Both the position numbers and the translations under genes were made by a program. A model generated the notes under the pieces. That model worked only from the letters and a program-made list of their open reading frames with translations, was not told where the DNA came from and ran no database searches. DNA of 64,000 nucleotides from Cacajao melanocephalus (lineage: Eukaryota; Chordata; Mammalia; Primates; Pitheciidae): NCBI GenBank assembly GCA_963573385.1, contig CAUYLG010034927.1:62001-126000 (forward strand), in the 5' to 3' direction. Positions 45,781 to 57,659 of the stretch are shown piece by piece; the stretch's first letter is position 1; every line of letters begins with the position of its first letter.

Positions 45781-46364
45781 CTCTGGCAAAGCCAAGGGAA
45801 ACCTACCCTCTACTCGGCCAGGTAAAACCTCTCCCCCTTGGCCTGCCAGCCACATCCCGCTCTCCCAGCACACACACCCATGTTACCTGTGCTGCCATCA
45901 TCATCTGTATCATATACTCACCTGCCCCTTGTGCCCAGACCTGGTTGTGACATGTCACCCACAGTACAGGGGACATGGTCCAGCTTGACAAGTTTCCCTG
46001 AGCTAAGAAAAGAGATTTGGTACAGGAGAAACAGAAGTGTGTGTCATCCTCGGAGAACTCCAAAAGGAGAATCTTTGGTGTTTCCTGGGAGCTTGTTTGA
46101 GGAAGCAAAAGAGAAGCTACAGAGAGTCCCTTGGGGGTGGAATGGGTATTTGCAGGGACCCAGGGCTCTATAGAAGGAAGGTCCCTGGGGACAGGAATTC
46201 CGGGGGAAGGAGTTTCCAAGTATGGATGAATGTCAATTGTGTGACCCCAGCAACCCAAACACCAATTCCTTGGATTGTGGTGACACCCATCCTCTCCACT
46301 TAAAAGGTTATGTCATTTCAGAGTCCAAAAGAGGCTGAGATGACCCATCACCCAGGTTGGCCTA
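45781..46364. other. Unique DNA
   Basis: No repeat or gene recognised. Opposed frames of 111 and 151 codons lack known motifs. Confidence 0.4.
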
Positions 46365-46985
46365 CCCCATTGTGTAGAGGAGAAAGCTGAGGCCTGGAGA
46401 GAAGAGAACAGCCAGCCCAAGGTTCAAGAGAAAGTCAGTTCTTTGGCTCCAGGCGGGCCTTTGCCTAATGTTGCTTTCTGGAAAAGATGGCAGTGGACAC
46501 CCCTTGTGGCCTGCACTGGCCACTGAGGAATCCTAAAAGATACGGTCCCACCCTGGAGACGCCCAGGAGGTGACATAAGAATCCGAGTTTGGGACCGGCT
46601 CTGCAAATGCCACGTGACCGTGGAGCCGACAGTGCAGGGCTGAGTCACCAGAGCCAGGAAACACATGCGGAAGAGCAGGTCCAAAGCAAGGAACGAAGGC
46701 TCCGGAACCAGATCCCTGGGCTCCACCAACTCCGTCCACACAGCACCCTGTGGCCACGAGCAGCGACCTAACCTCTGCAGGATGGAGTTCATTTCCACAA
46801 CTCTGGTCCCCACAGCACCAGCCCCATCCTGTGGGTGTTTGCCGAGTGCCAGGGAGTAAACCAAGTGTTTAGCCTAGTGTCACCCTAAACTATCATCATT
46901 CCCATTTCCCAGGTGCAGAAACTGAAGCTCTGACCTACCTAAGGACACACAAGAAGTCAAGATTCAAAGTCCAAACCCAAAGTGA
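46365..46985. repeat. Three MIR fragments
   Basis: 46365-46445 reversed (gaggagaaagctgaggcctg). 46685-46790 forward (ggaaccagatccctgggctc, gacctaacctctgcagga). 46850-46985 reversed (cattcccatttcccaggtgc, agaaactgaagctctgacct). Unique DNA between them. Confidence 0.7.
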
Positions 46986-47389
46986 TTAGAGGAATGACTA
47001 AAAGACAACAAGAACTATTTAATAAACCAGTGATTGTAATCAGCAAGGGAGAGATGGATGCATGGATCAATGAATGAATGAATGAATGATAATTTGCCCT
47101 TCTCCTGGGGTCTAGGGCACATTCAGCGATTTCCTCTGCACTGATGGGGAAAAACCCCCACTTCATTTCCAAGGACTGCAGAAGGGAATTTAAACCGACA
47201 CGCTCCCCTATCGTTGGCATCTGCCAAGAATGAGGCTGAAGCTTGCTCGGACAAATGAAATTCTGACAAAGCATGTCACGGGCTTGAAGCATCTGTCACT
47301 GACTGGGAGAGACACACATCTGAATCTGAATATGAGAGAAGTGCCACTCGCCTGCGAATGACAATTGCGCAGTCTGAGCCGACTTTCCC
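46986..47389. other. Unique DNA with an (AATG)n run
   Basis: Five aatg units near 47070-47092. AT-rich flanks. No gene recognised. Confidence 0.4.
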
Positions 47390-47600
47390 TCTGACCTTCT
47401 GGCCGGCTCCAAAGGGCTCTCTCCCGTAAACATCCTCCAAATAGTTTATCTTAATAAAAGTGCCTGTAATGGAGATGGAGTTAATTTGAAATGGTTTCCT
47501 CGGCCATTTGTCTTGTTGGCCAATTGCCGGGAGATGGCTGAAGCCAATACTGCCTGACCGGTCGTGGGGTCCTGCAGGCCTCGGACTCATCCTGGGATCA
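47390..47600. promoter_or_regulatory. Candidate conserved noncoding block H
   Basis: Repeat-free, dense in factor-like words: gtaaaca (47426-47432, forkhead), ttatct (47446-47451, GATA), taatgg, gttaatttg, gccatttgtc and a ggccaatt CCAAT word at 47518-47525. Among the strongest candidates here. Confidence 0.45.
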
Positions 47601-47754
47601 GACAACCGATGTGACAGCCGACACTGTTTCCTGAAGCACAGAGGAGCCTCAGTGGGTGACGACGGCAGCCAGTGCTAGACTTGACCTCAGACACCTTCAC
47701 AGGCTAAGCTCCCCCATGCCACCCTCCTTGCCCCGGGTTCAAGAACAAAAGATA
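47601..47754. other. Unique DNA
   Basis: Nothing recognised. Confidence 0.35.
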
Positions 47755-48085
47755 GGCAACTTGATGATCACTGTACAGATATAGAAACTGAGGAACAGAA
47801 AGAGGAAAGGGCAAATTTGCGGTTCACCTAGCAAATTATTAAGAAGACTAGAAATTGCGTTTCTTTTCCTGAACACGCATGCCGTCACTGGCTAACTGCT
47901 CAGGACTACAGATGCAAAGTTAAATAAGTCACAGCAGGAACCTCCAGGGCTCCCTACCTCCCGTTAGTAAAAAGAATAGGGGCTTTGGAGACGGAAAGAC
48001 TGGAATACACATTCCGTATCAGCTGCTTCCTGGCCACATCACGCAGAGGACATCGCTTAACTTTTCTGAGTCCCAAAAAGAAAAG
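47755..48085. repeat. Two MIR fragments, reverse then forward
   Basis: 47755-47850 reversed (ctgtacagatatagaaactg, aggaacagaaagaggaaagg). 47965-48085 forward (ggggctttggagacggaaag, 'cttaacttttctgagtccca'). Confidence 0.75.
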
Positions 48086-48284
48086 CGATACTATTCGCAG
48101 GAAGGCTTTGAGGGTCGGATGGCTTTGCACGGGGATAGAAGGGCCTTGCGCCGAGCCTGCCACGGAGGAGTCCTCTCTCCAAGTGAGAATTCCTTCCTCC
48201 AGCGCCTAATGCAGCGCCTTTTCGCCTGCTTCTCTCTGTCTCCCCGTTCTGCTGAGGCCCTAGCCTCCCCCTGCCCGACCCTGG
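48086..48284. other. Unique DNA
   Basis: GC-rich with several CpGs. Overlapping frames on both strands, none recognised. Confidence 0.4.
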
Positions 48285-48405
48285 ACCTTGCAGATGTGGC
48301 AAACGCGGAAAACATTAGGCTCGCCGGCGATGGCCTGCACAGCCGTGTTTATGTTTGCAATAAAAGCAAGCAGGTGCTGGCAATTTAGCTAATCAGGTAC
48401 CATCC
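48285..48405. promoter_or_regulatory. Candidate conserved noncoding block I
   Basis: 'gtgtttatgtttgcaataaa' (forkhead/HOX-like), an E-box caggtg, and atttagctaatcagg within 48340-48400. Repeat-free and flanked by GC-rich DNA. Confidence 0.4.
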
Positions 48406-48416
48406 CGGCCCCAGAC

Positions 48417-48443
48417 GCCTGCCCGCCTGCCCGCCTGCCCGCC
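48417..48443 (+). repeat. 8-bp tandem repeat (gcctgccc)3.4
   Basis: Three exact units at 48417-48440 plus gcc. Sits 12 bp beyond block I. Confidence 0.95.
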
Positions 48444-48874
48444 GTCACTGCTCAATGTGGCTTTCTCCAAGCCTGCAATTAGCCTGGTTCCCCAGCCCCA
48501 AACACGGCTCAGATTACCCCCATAGGATGCACAAATGGCCAAATGGACGGTCCCCGGGCAGTCCGTGACCAGCAGCGTGAGCCCGAAACCTCTTCAGGCC
48601 CATGCCCTCTGCAACCTCAAAACGGGCCTCCTTTGCCTTCTCCAGAAACATTTTCTGGGGTCAAAGCTGCTAGAGGAATGGGCTCTGTCTGGAGTTTTCT
48701 CAGGGGAAGATGAGCAACTTTTAGAAGTGGTATAGTCCTCAGAACCTCAGACTAACCCCAGCCTGGGTCAGGCTAGGTCCCCAAAAGTCACGTGATCACA
48801 TTGACCTGCAGAAACTGACAGAATGATCGGCAACCCTGAGCATTTTGCAAAGTCAGGTACATCACCCAGGGACG
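48444..48874. other. Unique DNA
   Basis: No repeat or gene recognised. Confidence 0.4.
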
Positions 48875-48985
48875 GACGATCATGAGCCCCACTTGCCGGC
48901 CCTGTGTGACCCCAGACACGCCCCACTGCCCGGTCTGAACCTCAGTTTCCTCATCTGTCAGATAGGTAGATGAGACCAGCTCAAG
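48875..48985 (+). mobile_element. MIR fragment
   Basis: 'ctgaacctcagtttcctcat', ctgtcagataggtagatgag: MIR core to 3' part. Confidence 0.88.
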
Positions 48986-48987
48986 CT

Positions 48988-49205
48988 CTCTCAATCTCAG
49001 CACTACTAATGCTTGAGCTTGGATGGTTCCTGCTGGGGACCCATCCTGTCCATCGCAAGATGTTAAGCTGCATCTCTGGCCTCTATCCTCTGCATCCCAG
49101 CAGCCACCCCCTCCAGTGGTGACAACCAAAGTCTCTAGACATTGCCAAACCTCCTCTGAAGGCAGAGGCAACATTGCCTCCAGTGAAGACGCTGGAGTAG
49201 AGTCC
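48988..49205 (-). mobile_element. MER20 hAT fossil
   Basis: 'ctcagcactactaatgcttg', 'gttaagctgcatctctggcc', tctatcctctgcatcccagc and 'tggtgacaaccaaagtctct', then agacattgccaaacctcctc, give MER20 in reverse at near full length (about 218 bp). Non-autonomous. Confidence 0.9.
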
Positions 49206-49289
49206 TGGCCGGCAGCCCCAGCTGCACAGCAGCCTCCCTGGGAGAACGTTGAAGGGTGAATGGTGCTCTGCCCCATAGCTCCAGATGCC

Positions 49290-49385
49290 ACCACTCTGGG
49301 GCATGCCCCAGGTGTCCATGCTGTCAGTTTCCAAAGTTCCCCAGGGATTCGAATGACCTGATGGGGTTAAGACCCACTGGGGGGC
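49290..49385 (+). mobile_element. MER5-like hAT fragment
   Basis: 'ttccaaagttccccagggat', tcgaatgacctgatggggtt and 'aagacccactgg' resemble the MER5 end with divergence. Confidence 0.5.
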
Positions 49386-49524
49386 TAAAAGATCTATGAG
49401 GACCCCCACCTTTTCTGGGCAGAGACATCCTTACTGGAGTTGAGCCCAGCCCTTGGTAGCCCAGGTCCAGCCCATTTCCCCAGCTGCATCACTGGCCTCC
49501 AGGAACCCCCACCTGAAGGGTCTG
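49386..49524. other. Unique DNA
   Basis: Nothing recognised. Confidence 0.35.
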
Positions 49525-49725
49525 TTGTGGTACTTTTATTTTTCTTAGCAGACATGATTTAACCAATTCCGGGCTGAGCAGAATCCAATAAAATACAGGC
49601 CCTACAACACTTTTATGGCTAATTGGTTTGACTGGTATATTGTAAATGTGTGGAGTCACTCTAGTGAGGGGACCTCATTAACCTTTCCATGGGGCTTAGC
49701 TCATTAATGTGTCTCTTTTAGGCCT
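49525..49725. promoter_or_regulatory. Candidate conserved noncoding block J
   Basis: Long repeat-free AT-rich stretch with tgatttaaccaattcc, ccaataaaatac, ttttatgg (49611-49618) directly followed by ctaattgg (49619-49626), and two ctcatta words near 49674-49706. Dense HOX/CDX-like motifs. Confidence 0.45.
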
Positions 49726-49890
49726 GTCCAGCCTGGGGAGCACCTCCTCTTCCCCACCGAGGGGACTCCAGCCCTCAGAGCTTCCAGCTCCTCTCCCAGG
49801 TACAGTGTCCCAGGACCAAGGCCTCCTGGCTGCCCTGAGCTCTGATCTCATCCTCCTGAGACAAAGTCCCTTGGGGAATCCCGGCCTGGT

Positions 49891-50046
49891 CCTCCCTCCT
49901 CCCTGTCTCCCTCTTCCCTATCTCTCTCCTCCCTCCTCCCCACCTCTCCTCCTTCCTCCTTTCCTCTCTTCTTCCCTGCCTCCTCCCCTCCCTGCCTTTT
50001 CTTCTCCTATCCCTTTTTCCTCCCTTCTCCCTGCTCCCGTCCTCCC
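49891..50046 (+). repeat. Polypyrimidine tract, 156 nt
   Basis: All but about eight positions are C or T, in irregular ctcc/ttcc runs. Long homopyrimidine DNA can adopt triplex (H-DNA) forms. It opens proline/serine-rich frames that are artefacts. Confidence 0.95.
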
Positions 50047-50079
50047 ACGCATCCAGACACACGGCTGTCAAGACGATCC

Positions 50080-50310
50080 CTTGGACAACCAACCTCTTTC
50101 CCTTCTTATGGCCCTCATCCATGCTGTTCCCTTGACTTAGACATCCGTTCCCAGCACTTCTGCTGGCTTCATGCCCCTCCTTGCCCTCAGAGGTCAACAC
50201 AAACATCACTTCCTCCAGGAAGCCCTCCCTGTCACCAACTCTCAGCACAGGTGATCTCCTTCAGAGGACCGATTACTGTCTGTAATTAGGAGGTATATCT
50301 GGGTAATTCT
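50080..50310 (+). mobile_element. L2 LINE fragment
   Basis: 'gctgttcccttgacttagac', 'gaggtcaacacaaacatcac', ttcctccaggaagccctccc and 'cgattactgtctgtaatta' follow L2. Confidence 0.82.
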
Positions 50311-50930
<620 letters not shown>

Positions 50931-50940
50931 TAGAAGTCTG

Positions 50941-51072
50941 ACCTCCATGGGCCAGGGTGGGACCGGAGCTGCTAGGAGCTTCCTTTCCACCTAAGGACAC
51001 TGAAGTTGGTTTAGATAGTTTATTATGGGAAGTTGTCACTTTTTGTAATTTATCTTTTATTTTCTGTAAAAG
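50941..51072. other. Spacer between two Alus
   Basis: AT-rich anonymous DNA, nothing recognised. Confidence 0.4.
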
Positions 51073-51082
51073 GAATGCAGGC

Positions 51083-51369
51083 AGCCGGAATCATGCCTGT
51101 AATCCCAGCACTTTGGGAGGCCGAGGCAGGTGGATCACATGAGGTTAGGAGTTCAAGACCAGCGTGGTCAGCATGGCAACACCCCATCTCTACTAAAAAT
51201 ACAAAAATTAGCTGGGTGTGGTGGCTCGTGCCTATAATCCCAGCTACTTGGGAGGCTGAGGCAGGAGAATCGCTTCACCGGGAGGTGGAGGTTACAGTGA
51301 GCCAAGATCGCATCATTGCACTCCAGCCTAGGCAACAAGAGTGAAACTCCAGCTCAGGCGGAAAAGAAA
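51083..51369 (+). mobile_element. Alu (AluS-like), 5'-trimmed, with 10-bp target duplication
   Basis: Starts agccggaatcatgcctgtaa, lacking the first part of the left monomer, and ends in an A/G tail. gaatgcaggc is duplicated at 51073-51082 and 51370-51379, so the truncation occurred at insertion. Confidence 0.96.
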
Positions 51370-51379
51370 GAATGCAGGC

Positions 51380-51614
51380 TCATAGTTAAAAACGAAATCT
51401 ATTGGCACCGAAAGGCTTGTAACCAAAATGAGGGGTCCCCACCCCGCCCCCACTCCCTTCCCATGCTGCCTCCCCAGGGCAGCTACTTCACACACGTACA
51501 CCCATTTCTTAACTCTGCATTTCTCCACAATATGTACCACTGCTTACTTGACTCTTTTCATTTTAATTACATTAAAAATTACATAGACATGTTTTTCCTA
51601 AAACTATAGGCTCA
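51380..51614. other. Unique DNA
   Basis: Nothing recognised. Confidence 0.4.
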
Positions 51615-51800
51615 AAAATCTGACAGACACCCACCCCACTGCTACCTGGCTGTGTGGTCCTGAGCTGATTTCTTGACCCCTCTGAGAATCCATTTCCTCG
51701 GCTGTAACATGGGATTAAGAACACCTGTTTGGGTCAGTCGTGGGGGTTAAAATGGAATGATTGTGTAAACCTGGGGCTCAGGGGATGTGCGATAAACCAC
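51615..51800 (+). mobile_element. MIR, near full length
   Basis: 'cactgctacctggctgtgtg', 'gacccctctgagaatccatt' and 'gctgtaacatgggattaaga' follow MIR. Confidence 0.82.
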
Positions 51801-52574
51801 AGCTGTAGTTTGGGGACCTGCTTGCTAGAGTCACCCCTTGTGGAAAATGAGTAGCTCAGTCCCCAGCCCTGAGAAGGCGTGATAATGACAGCGCCACACC
51901 CCAGTGCTGTGCAATCTGAGAGAGGAGAGAAAGGAAAGGCTGGCAGGTAGAAGCAGGGCAGGAGGAGCGGTCTGAGGAACATTTCTGCTATGTGTTAGAT
52001 TTCTGTGCGGCCCGTGTCAGCTTCTTCATAAGGGACTGATGCTGTGTGCAGCGTTCAGGGGCCCCAGCCCCTGGCAGCCGCATCCTCCAGCCTCCCCTGT
52101 CCATATTGCAACGTAGTTTTGGCATCCTCCCCAGACCCCCAATTCACGGGATAAACAGTTGCTTTTGACCTTGTCCTGAGCCCGAGCCAGCCCATCTCAG
52201 AGGTCCCCTCCTCCAGAAAGATGCTTGTGATCTTTCCAGCACTCAGCCCCCCACTCCCCATCTGTAGAGCCTGCATGTCCAGCGAGGACGCTGGCCACCC
52301 TTGTCAGGTGAACCTTCTCCCACTCAGATCCTGTTTTCCCCCAACACTGTAAGCCCTAAGTGCAGAGGCCTCTGCTGTTCCCTTTCACCTAGAGAAGTTC
52401 GACCCAGACTTTTGTTGGGAAACCAACAGGGTGACCACATAGTAGGGAAATGGCCAAAATGTGTCAACAGAGAATAAAGGTCCCATTTGGATCCATGTGG
52501 CACCAAATGCCTCTTCCGATCAAGCCGCTCAGAACTGCAGCCATGTATTTTCTCTGTACCTACATTCCTTCCTC
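51801..52574. other. Unique DNA
   Basis: No gene or clear repeat recognised. 52240-52420 may hold a faint L2 trace. Confidence 0.35.
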
Positions 52575-52710
52575 CAGCCAAGTTTTATTGAGCACCTAGT
52601 ATCTGCCATGCATTGTCCTGGAGGCTGAAGGAAAAGCAACTTTTATTCACTCAACTAGACACAGACATTTATTAAGCACCTACTATGTGCTGGGCAGCGT
52701 GAGTAGACAT
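52575..52710 (-). mobile_element. L2 3' end(s), left of the THE1 LTR
   Basis: 'ttattgagcacctagtatct' (52585) and again 'atttattaagcacctactat' (52667): two L2 ends in line. The second continues beyond the LTR at 53068-53125 (cagggtcactgccctcccag). Confidence 0.8.
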
Positions 52711-53067
52711 TAGTCTGTTCTCACGCTGCTCATAAAGACGTATCTGAGAGTGGGTGATTTATAAAGGAAAGAGGTTTAACTGACTCACAGTTCTGCATGG
52801 CTGGGGAGGCTTCAGGTAACTTACAGTCCTGACGGAAGGGGAAACAAACACGTCCTTCTTCACACAGTGGCAGCAAGAGGTGCCGAGCAAAAGGGGAAAT
52901 GCCCCTTCTAAAACCATCAGATCTCGTGAGAACTCACTCACTATCACGAGAACAGGATGGGGGAAACTGCCCATGATTCAACAATCTCCATCTGATCTCT
53001 CCCACGGCATGTGGGGATTATGGGAACTACAATTCAAGCTGAGATTTGGGTGGGCTGAGCAGTATCA
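52711..53067 (-). mobile_element. THE1-type solo LTR (ERVL-MaLR)
   Basis: 'ttagtctgttctcacgctgc', 'cacagttctgcatggctggg', 'aaaccatcagatctcgtgag', aactcactcactatcacgag and 'caattcaagctgagatttgg' match a THE1 LTR in reverse along its length. No internal region remains, as expected after LTR recombination. Inserted in an L2. Confidence 0.95.
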
Positions 53068-53289
53068 GGGTGCAACGGTTGCAACGCAGACAGGGTCACT
53101 GCCCTCCCAGAGATGCTTTTGATCACATCCAAGAAAGAAGGCTGTATACCAGCAATGGGCACAGAGCACTCAAGATACAATTGCTGAATTGAATACGAAG
53201 TTTTTATCTTCACCTTGTGCATATGAGACTCAAGTGGCTGGAAGCTGGTCATGAGCTTTCACCAAGCGCTGGTGCACACCACCGAGCTG

Positions 53290-53395
53290 GACTCTGGACA
53301 TGCTGAGATCATCACCAGCCTTCCCATTTTGCAGGGAGGAAGCTGAGGCTCAGAGAAGCTGGTGTGTCCAAGGGGACCCAGGTAGAAATGAAACA
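53290..53395 (-). mobile_element. MIR fragment
   Basis: 'cttcccattttgcagggagg', aagctgaggctcagagaagc are reversed MIR. Confidence 0.85.
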
Positions 53396-53398
53396 CAG

Positions 53399-54120
<722 letters not shown>

Positions 54121-54296
54121 CCTTGGCAAAGATGCTAGAGTGAAATCCAGCACTATGAACTGGACTAACAAACTGAAATAACCATATTTATTAACTATAG
54201 TAAATTATAATTAGTAATGAATGTTGTTATATAATAAATATGTAGTAACATGATTATACATCATTTACATATATACATAAATTATAAGAAGGTGTT
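54121..54296. repeat. AT-rich low-complexity stretch
   Basis: 54175-54290 is over 75% A+T with repeated taata/atta words. May be an eroded L1 piece. Confidence 0.6.
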
Positions 54297-54596
<300 letters not shown>

Positions 54597-54599
54597 GAT

Positions 54600-54675
54600 G
54601 TTGTCATTTACAAATGGGGAAACTGAGGCTTGAAGAGGCTAAGTGATATAGCAGATAGCCAGCCCTCAGCCATCA
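54600..54675 (-). mobile_element. MIR fragment
   Basis: 'catttacaaatggggaaact' then gaggcttgaagaggctaagt are reversed MIR. Confidence 0.85.
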
Positions 54676-55024
54676 GTCTGTCTAACTCTTAAAAACCACT
54701 CTGTGAACATGATCTGTGATTTCTATCTGCTCTTAATGTGTGCGGTTATCTTCTCACTGTGGGATGGAGACAGGAGAACTCAAAAGTTCAAGGGGTGAAG
54801 GACGAATCACACGGAAGAGGTCTCTCTGGAGAACTGCAGGACCTTTAGAGAACCGTGGCAGAAACCAGAACGTATAGGTCCCAGGAAGACCACGAACCCC
54901 AGAGAGGACCAGGTTCAACTCAGGCTCTGAAGGTTTCCCCCGCTGCTAGGATCCTGAGGAGTTTCGGGGGCGGCTGTTCCCCATCCAGGAGAGGCCTCTG
55001 GGGGCCTTGGCCTCCCTGTTCAGC
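54676..55024. other. Unique DNA
   Basis: Nothing recognised. Confidence 0.4.
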
Positions 55025-55175
55025 CCGCCTAACGTTTTCTATTTAAATGCAAATTTTGACTTTTCACTTGGCAGCTAGGAAAAGTTTTTTGCACTGGAAT
55101 GAGGGTCACGATAATAATTTATCCACAGGCCTTTTTCTAACAATTATTATTTGTTCAAGGAAGAAGGTGGAGGCC
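55025..55175. promoter_or_regulatory. Candidate conserved noncoding block K
   Basis: An exact POU octamer atgcaaat at 55047-55054 inside ctatttaaatgcaaattttg, then acgataataatttatcc, and aacaat (55139-55144, SOX-like) in taacaattattatttgttc. Repeat-free. Confidence 0.45.
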
Positions 55176-55394
55176 CCAGAGGCTGGGAGAGGGGGCTCGG
55201 TCCTGGAACACCACACACACGGACTGGCCTGCAGGTGTCGGGGCAGAGGGAACGAGGTGTAAGTAGAAGCTGCCCATCCTAGGGCCCCCGGCCCTGGGGG
55301 CTTGCTAAAAGGGAGCTGATAATAACTCAGCCCTCAGCTCTGCACTGAGAAGACTCTCCAACAAGCAAGGTCTCCAGTCTCAAGTCTCGGAGAG
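55176..55394. other. Unique DNA
   Basis: GC-rich, nothing recognised. Confidence 0.35.
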
Positions 55395-55570
55395 CTGCCA
55401 GTCCCATGACAAGGACAGAAAAAGAAACTGTCCACTACAATACAGAGTGCCACATGCATGGCGCTGGGATGGAGTCCCAGGCAAGGCTCCTGAGCCAGCT
55501 TGAAGACCTAGGAAGCCTTCCTGGGAGAGGTGACCACTGTTTACCATCTTCAAAAAACACTGAAGGGTCA
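55395..55570 (-). mobile_element. L2 LINE, left part
   Basis: 'tacagagtgccacatgcatg', 'aggaagccttcctgggagag' are reversed L2. The element resumes at 56190 after an L1M insertion. Confidence 0.65.
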
Positions 55571-55589
55571 GTCAGGCCACGGCTGGGAA

Positions 55590-56155
55590 AAGTGTCCATT
55601 GGTATCCTCTATGGGGGAATAATTAGATACAATCTATCCATATAATAAATCGACAATTTCAGGTCTAGGAAGGAATGTTACACTTTCTCCCCCAGATGCC
55701 AGTATAGATACAATGTTATTCAATGGTAAAACACCAGAAACAATCTATTTACACATCAACGGTGGACTCCGTCAATAAATGAGGCTGTGTCCATGCAGCA
55801 GAATATCATGCAGCTCTGCAAAATGAATGAGGAAGCAGTTTATTTACTGATCTGGAAGAGCTCCAAATTATAGTGAGTGGGAAAAGATGCAATGAGTATT
55901 GTACATTTTGTGTAAAAGGCAGCAGGTGGATAATCTTTTTAAGATTTGCTTATATTTGCATAAAATGTCTCTGAAAGGATTCATACAAATTGAACACATG
56001 GTTTGCCTGTGGGGAGGGGCCTTGGGGGACTGAAGAACAGGAATGGGAGAGAAATTCAGTTTCAGTTTTCGGTGTGTACATTTCTGTACCTTGTGAATTT
56101 CGATGCCTCTGAATGTGATGCTGATTCAAAACTGAGTTTTTAAAAATACACAAAA
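55590..56155 (+). mobile_element. L1M 3' end
   Basis: 'cagtatagatacaatgttat', 'aatatcatgcagctctgcaa', 'gtattgtacattttgtgtaa', 'gtttgcctgtggggagggg' and 'tgtgaatttcgatgcctctg' give an L1M 3' UTR with A-rich end (aaaaatacac). Confidence 0.88.
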
Positions 56156-56189
56156 TCCAAAGGGCTGACCAGGCTATCAGGAAGACAGC

Positions 56190-56490
56190 TTAGAGTCCCA
56201 GCCAGAAGGAACAGCACGTGCAAAGGTTGGATTCGCTTTCTGGGGTGAGAGAGAATCTGCAAAGAGAATGACTGGGAGGGTAGAGGTGAGGCAGGAGAGG
56301 GTGGCCTGGCTCGCTGCACTCGAGTCTGATCTTGTCTCAAAGACCCTAGGGGCCACTGGAGGGTTTTACACACCGGAGAGGCAGCCAGGCTTGCTGTTTG
56401 GAAAAATTACTCCAGGCAAAGCATTTGGGGAAGACCGGAGGAGGCAGGGAGGCCAGTGGGAGGCTGCTGTCAAGGGAACAGCATGGGTAA
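56190..56490 (-). mobile_element. L2 LINE, right part
   Basis: 'aaggaacagcacgtgcaaag', 'ggggccactggagggtttta', gcaaagcatttggggaag and 'gaggccagtgggaggctgct' are reversed L2. Confidence 0.78.
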
Positions 56491-56514
56491 GGGCCAGCGG
56501 GAAGGACACACTCA

Positions 56515-56640
56515 TTGCATTTAATCCCTCATCATAACACTTTCATTTTAGAGATGAGGACATTGAGGCACAGAGAGGGGAAGCCACTTGCTCAAGGTCA
56601 CAGAGGTGGGATTAGAAACTGGTCTGTCTGATACTTGGTC
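56515..56640 (-). mobile_element. MIR, well preserved
   Basis: 'catttaatccctcatcataa', 'ttttagagatgaggacattg', aggcacagagaggggaagcc and 'gctcaaggtcacagaggtgg' are reversed MIR. Confidence 0.93.
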
Positions 56641-57659
56641 TTTCATTCACCCAGGATCCCCCAAGAGAAAGCACTTTGCTGGGAGGCGGTGGTCTCGGTC
56701 CCGGGCAATCTGTGTGTCTCTGAGCAGGCTGCTCCCTCTGAGCCTTGCTGGACTCATGTGAGCATGAGGTCCACTGTGCCTCTTGCCTGAGGTCACTGGG
56801 TTGTTTTGACAGCCCAGGACCAATGGCAGGAACAGGGTTTTATAAACTGTAAAGCTCTTTGCTCTGTTTGTGTCTACTCTCCTCCCCACAGGAGCCATGT
56901 TGAGGAGTGCCGCTTTCGCCTGATCAGTGGCTTCTCCGCATCCCCCATGGGATTCTTCAGGATGACTTCCCTCTGGGTATCCCAGCCAAGTTTCCACCGG
57001 ACCCAGCAGAGGGTAAAGCCCCTGCTTTTGCACCAGAAAGCAGTCCCTGAGACAAGGACTTGGGGACTTGGGGATGGGATTCCAGAAGAAAAGCAAAGAG
57101 AACAGAGAGAGACAGGGAAGGAGGGATAGCCAGGAAAGGGGTGATTTGGGGGATGAGTCTGTGGGCACCTGGAGCTCCGTTCCTCTGGGCACCTTCCCAG
57201 AAACCAAATACAACATGCCTCAGGATTGCCTCCTCCAAAGGACAGGAGGCTGGGACATTTATCCAGGATCCCAGTTCCCTATCCATGAGCGGCACCCTAC
57301 AGAGCCAGGCTGCATCCATGCAGGCTGAGGGGCTCCTTCAAGACACGAGACAGCAATGCTGTGCCAGGGCTCAGGTGGAGTGCCAGCACCATGCCCCACA
57401 GCTGCCCCAAAATCAGAGTGGGAGCCAAGGGCCAGTGACATGGGACACAGGAAGCAGCTGCTTCACTGGGCAGGCCACCTCCTATTCCAGCCTTCCTTTC
57501 ATGCCCCTTGCCACCTCCAACCTCTGTTCCCCAAGTTCCCCTGTCTCAACCGGAGGGCGGGGAACAACCATTGGGGGAGAAATCACCCCAATGAAGGAAA
57601 ACTTCAAAACCGGATGCAAGAAAGTTATATGGCCAGAGTGGAGGGGCAGTGAACTAAAA
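56641..57659. other. Unique DNA, about 1 kb
   Basis: 56690-56790 is a weak forward MIR trace. Frames of 86-215 codons on both strands (for example 57060-57707 and 56647-57216) overlap one another and show no recognised domain. Confidence 0.4.

Noticed and set aside
49709..50140. 143-codon Pro/Ser/Leu frame
   Set aside because: Translation of the polypyrimidine tract, not a protein.
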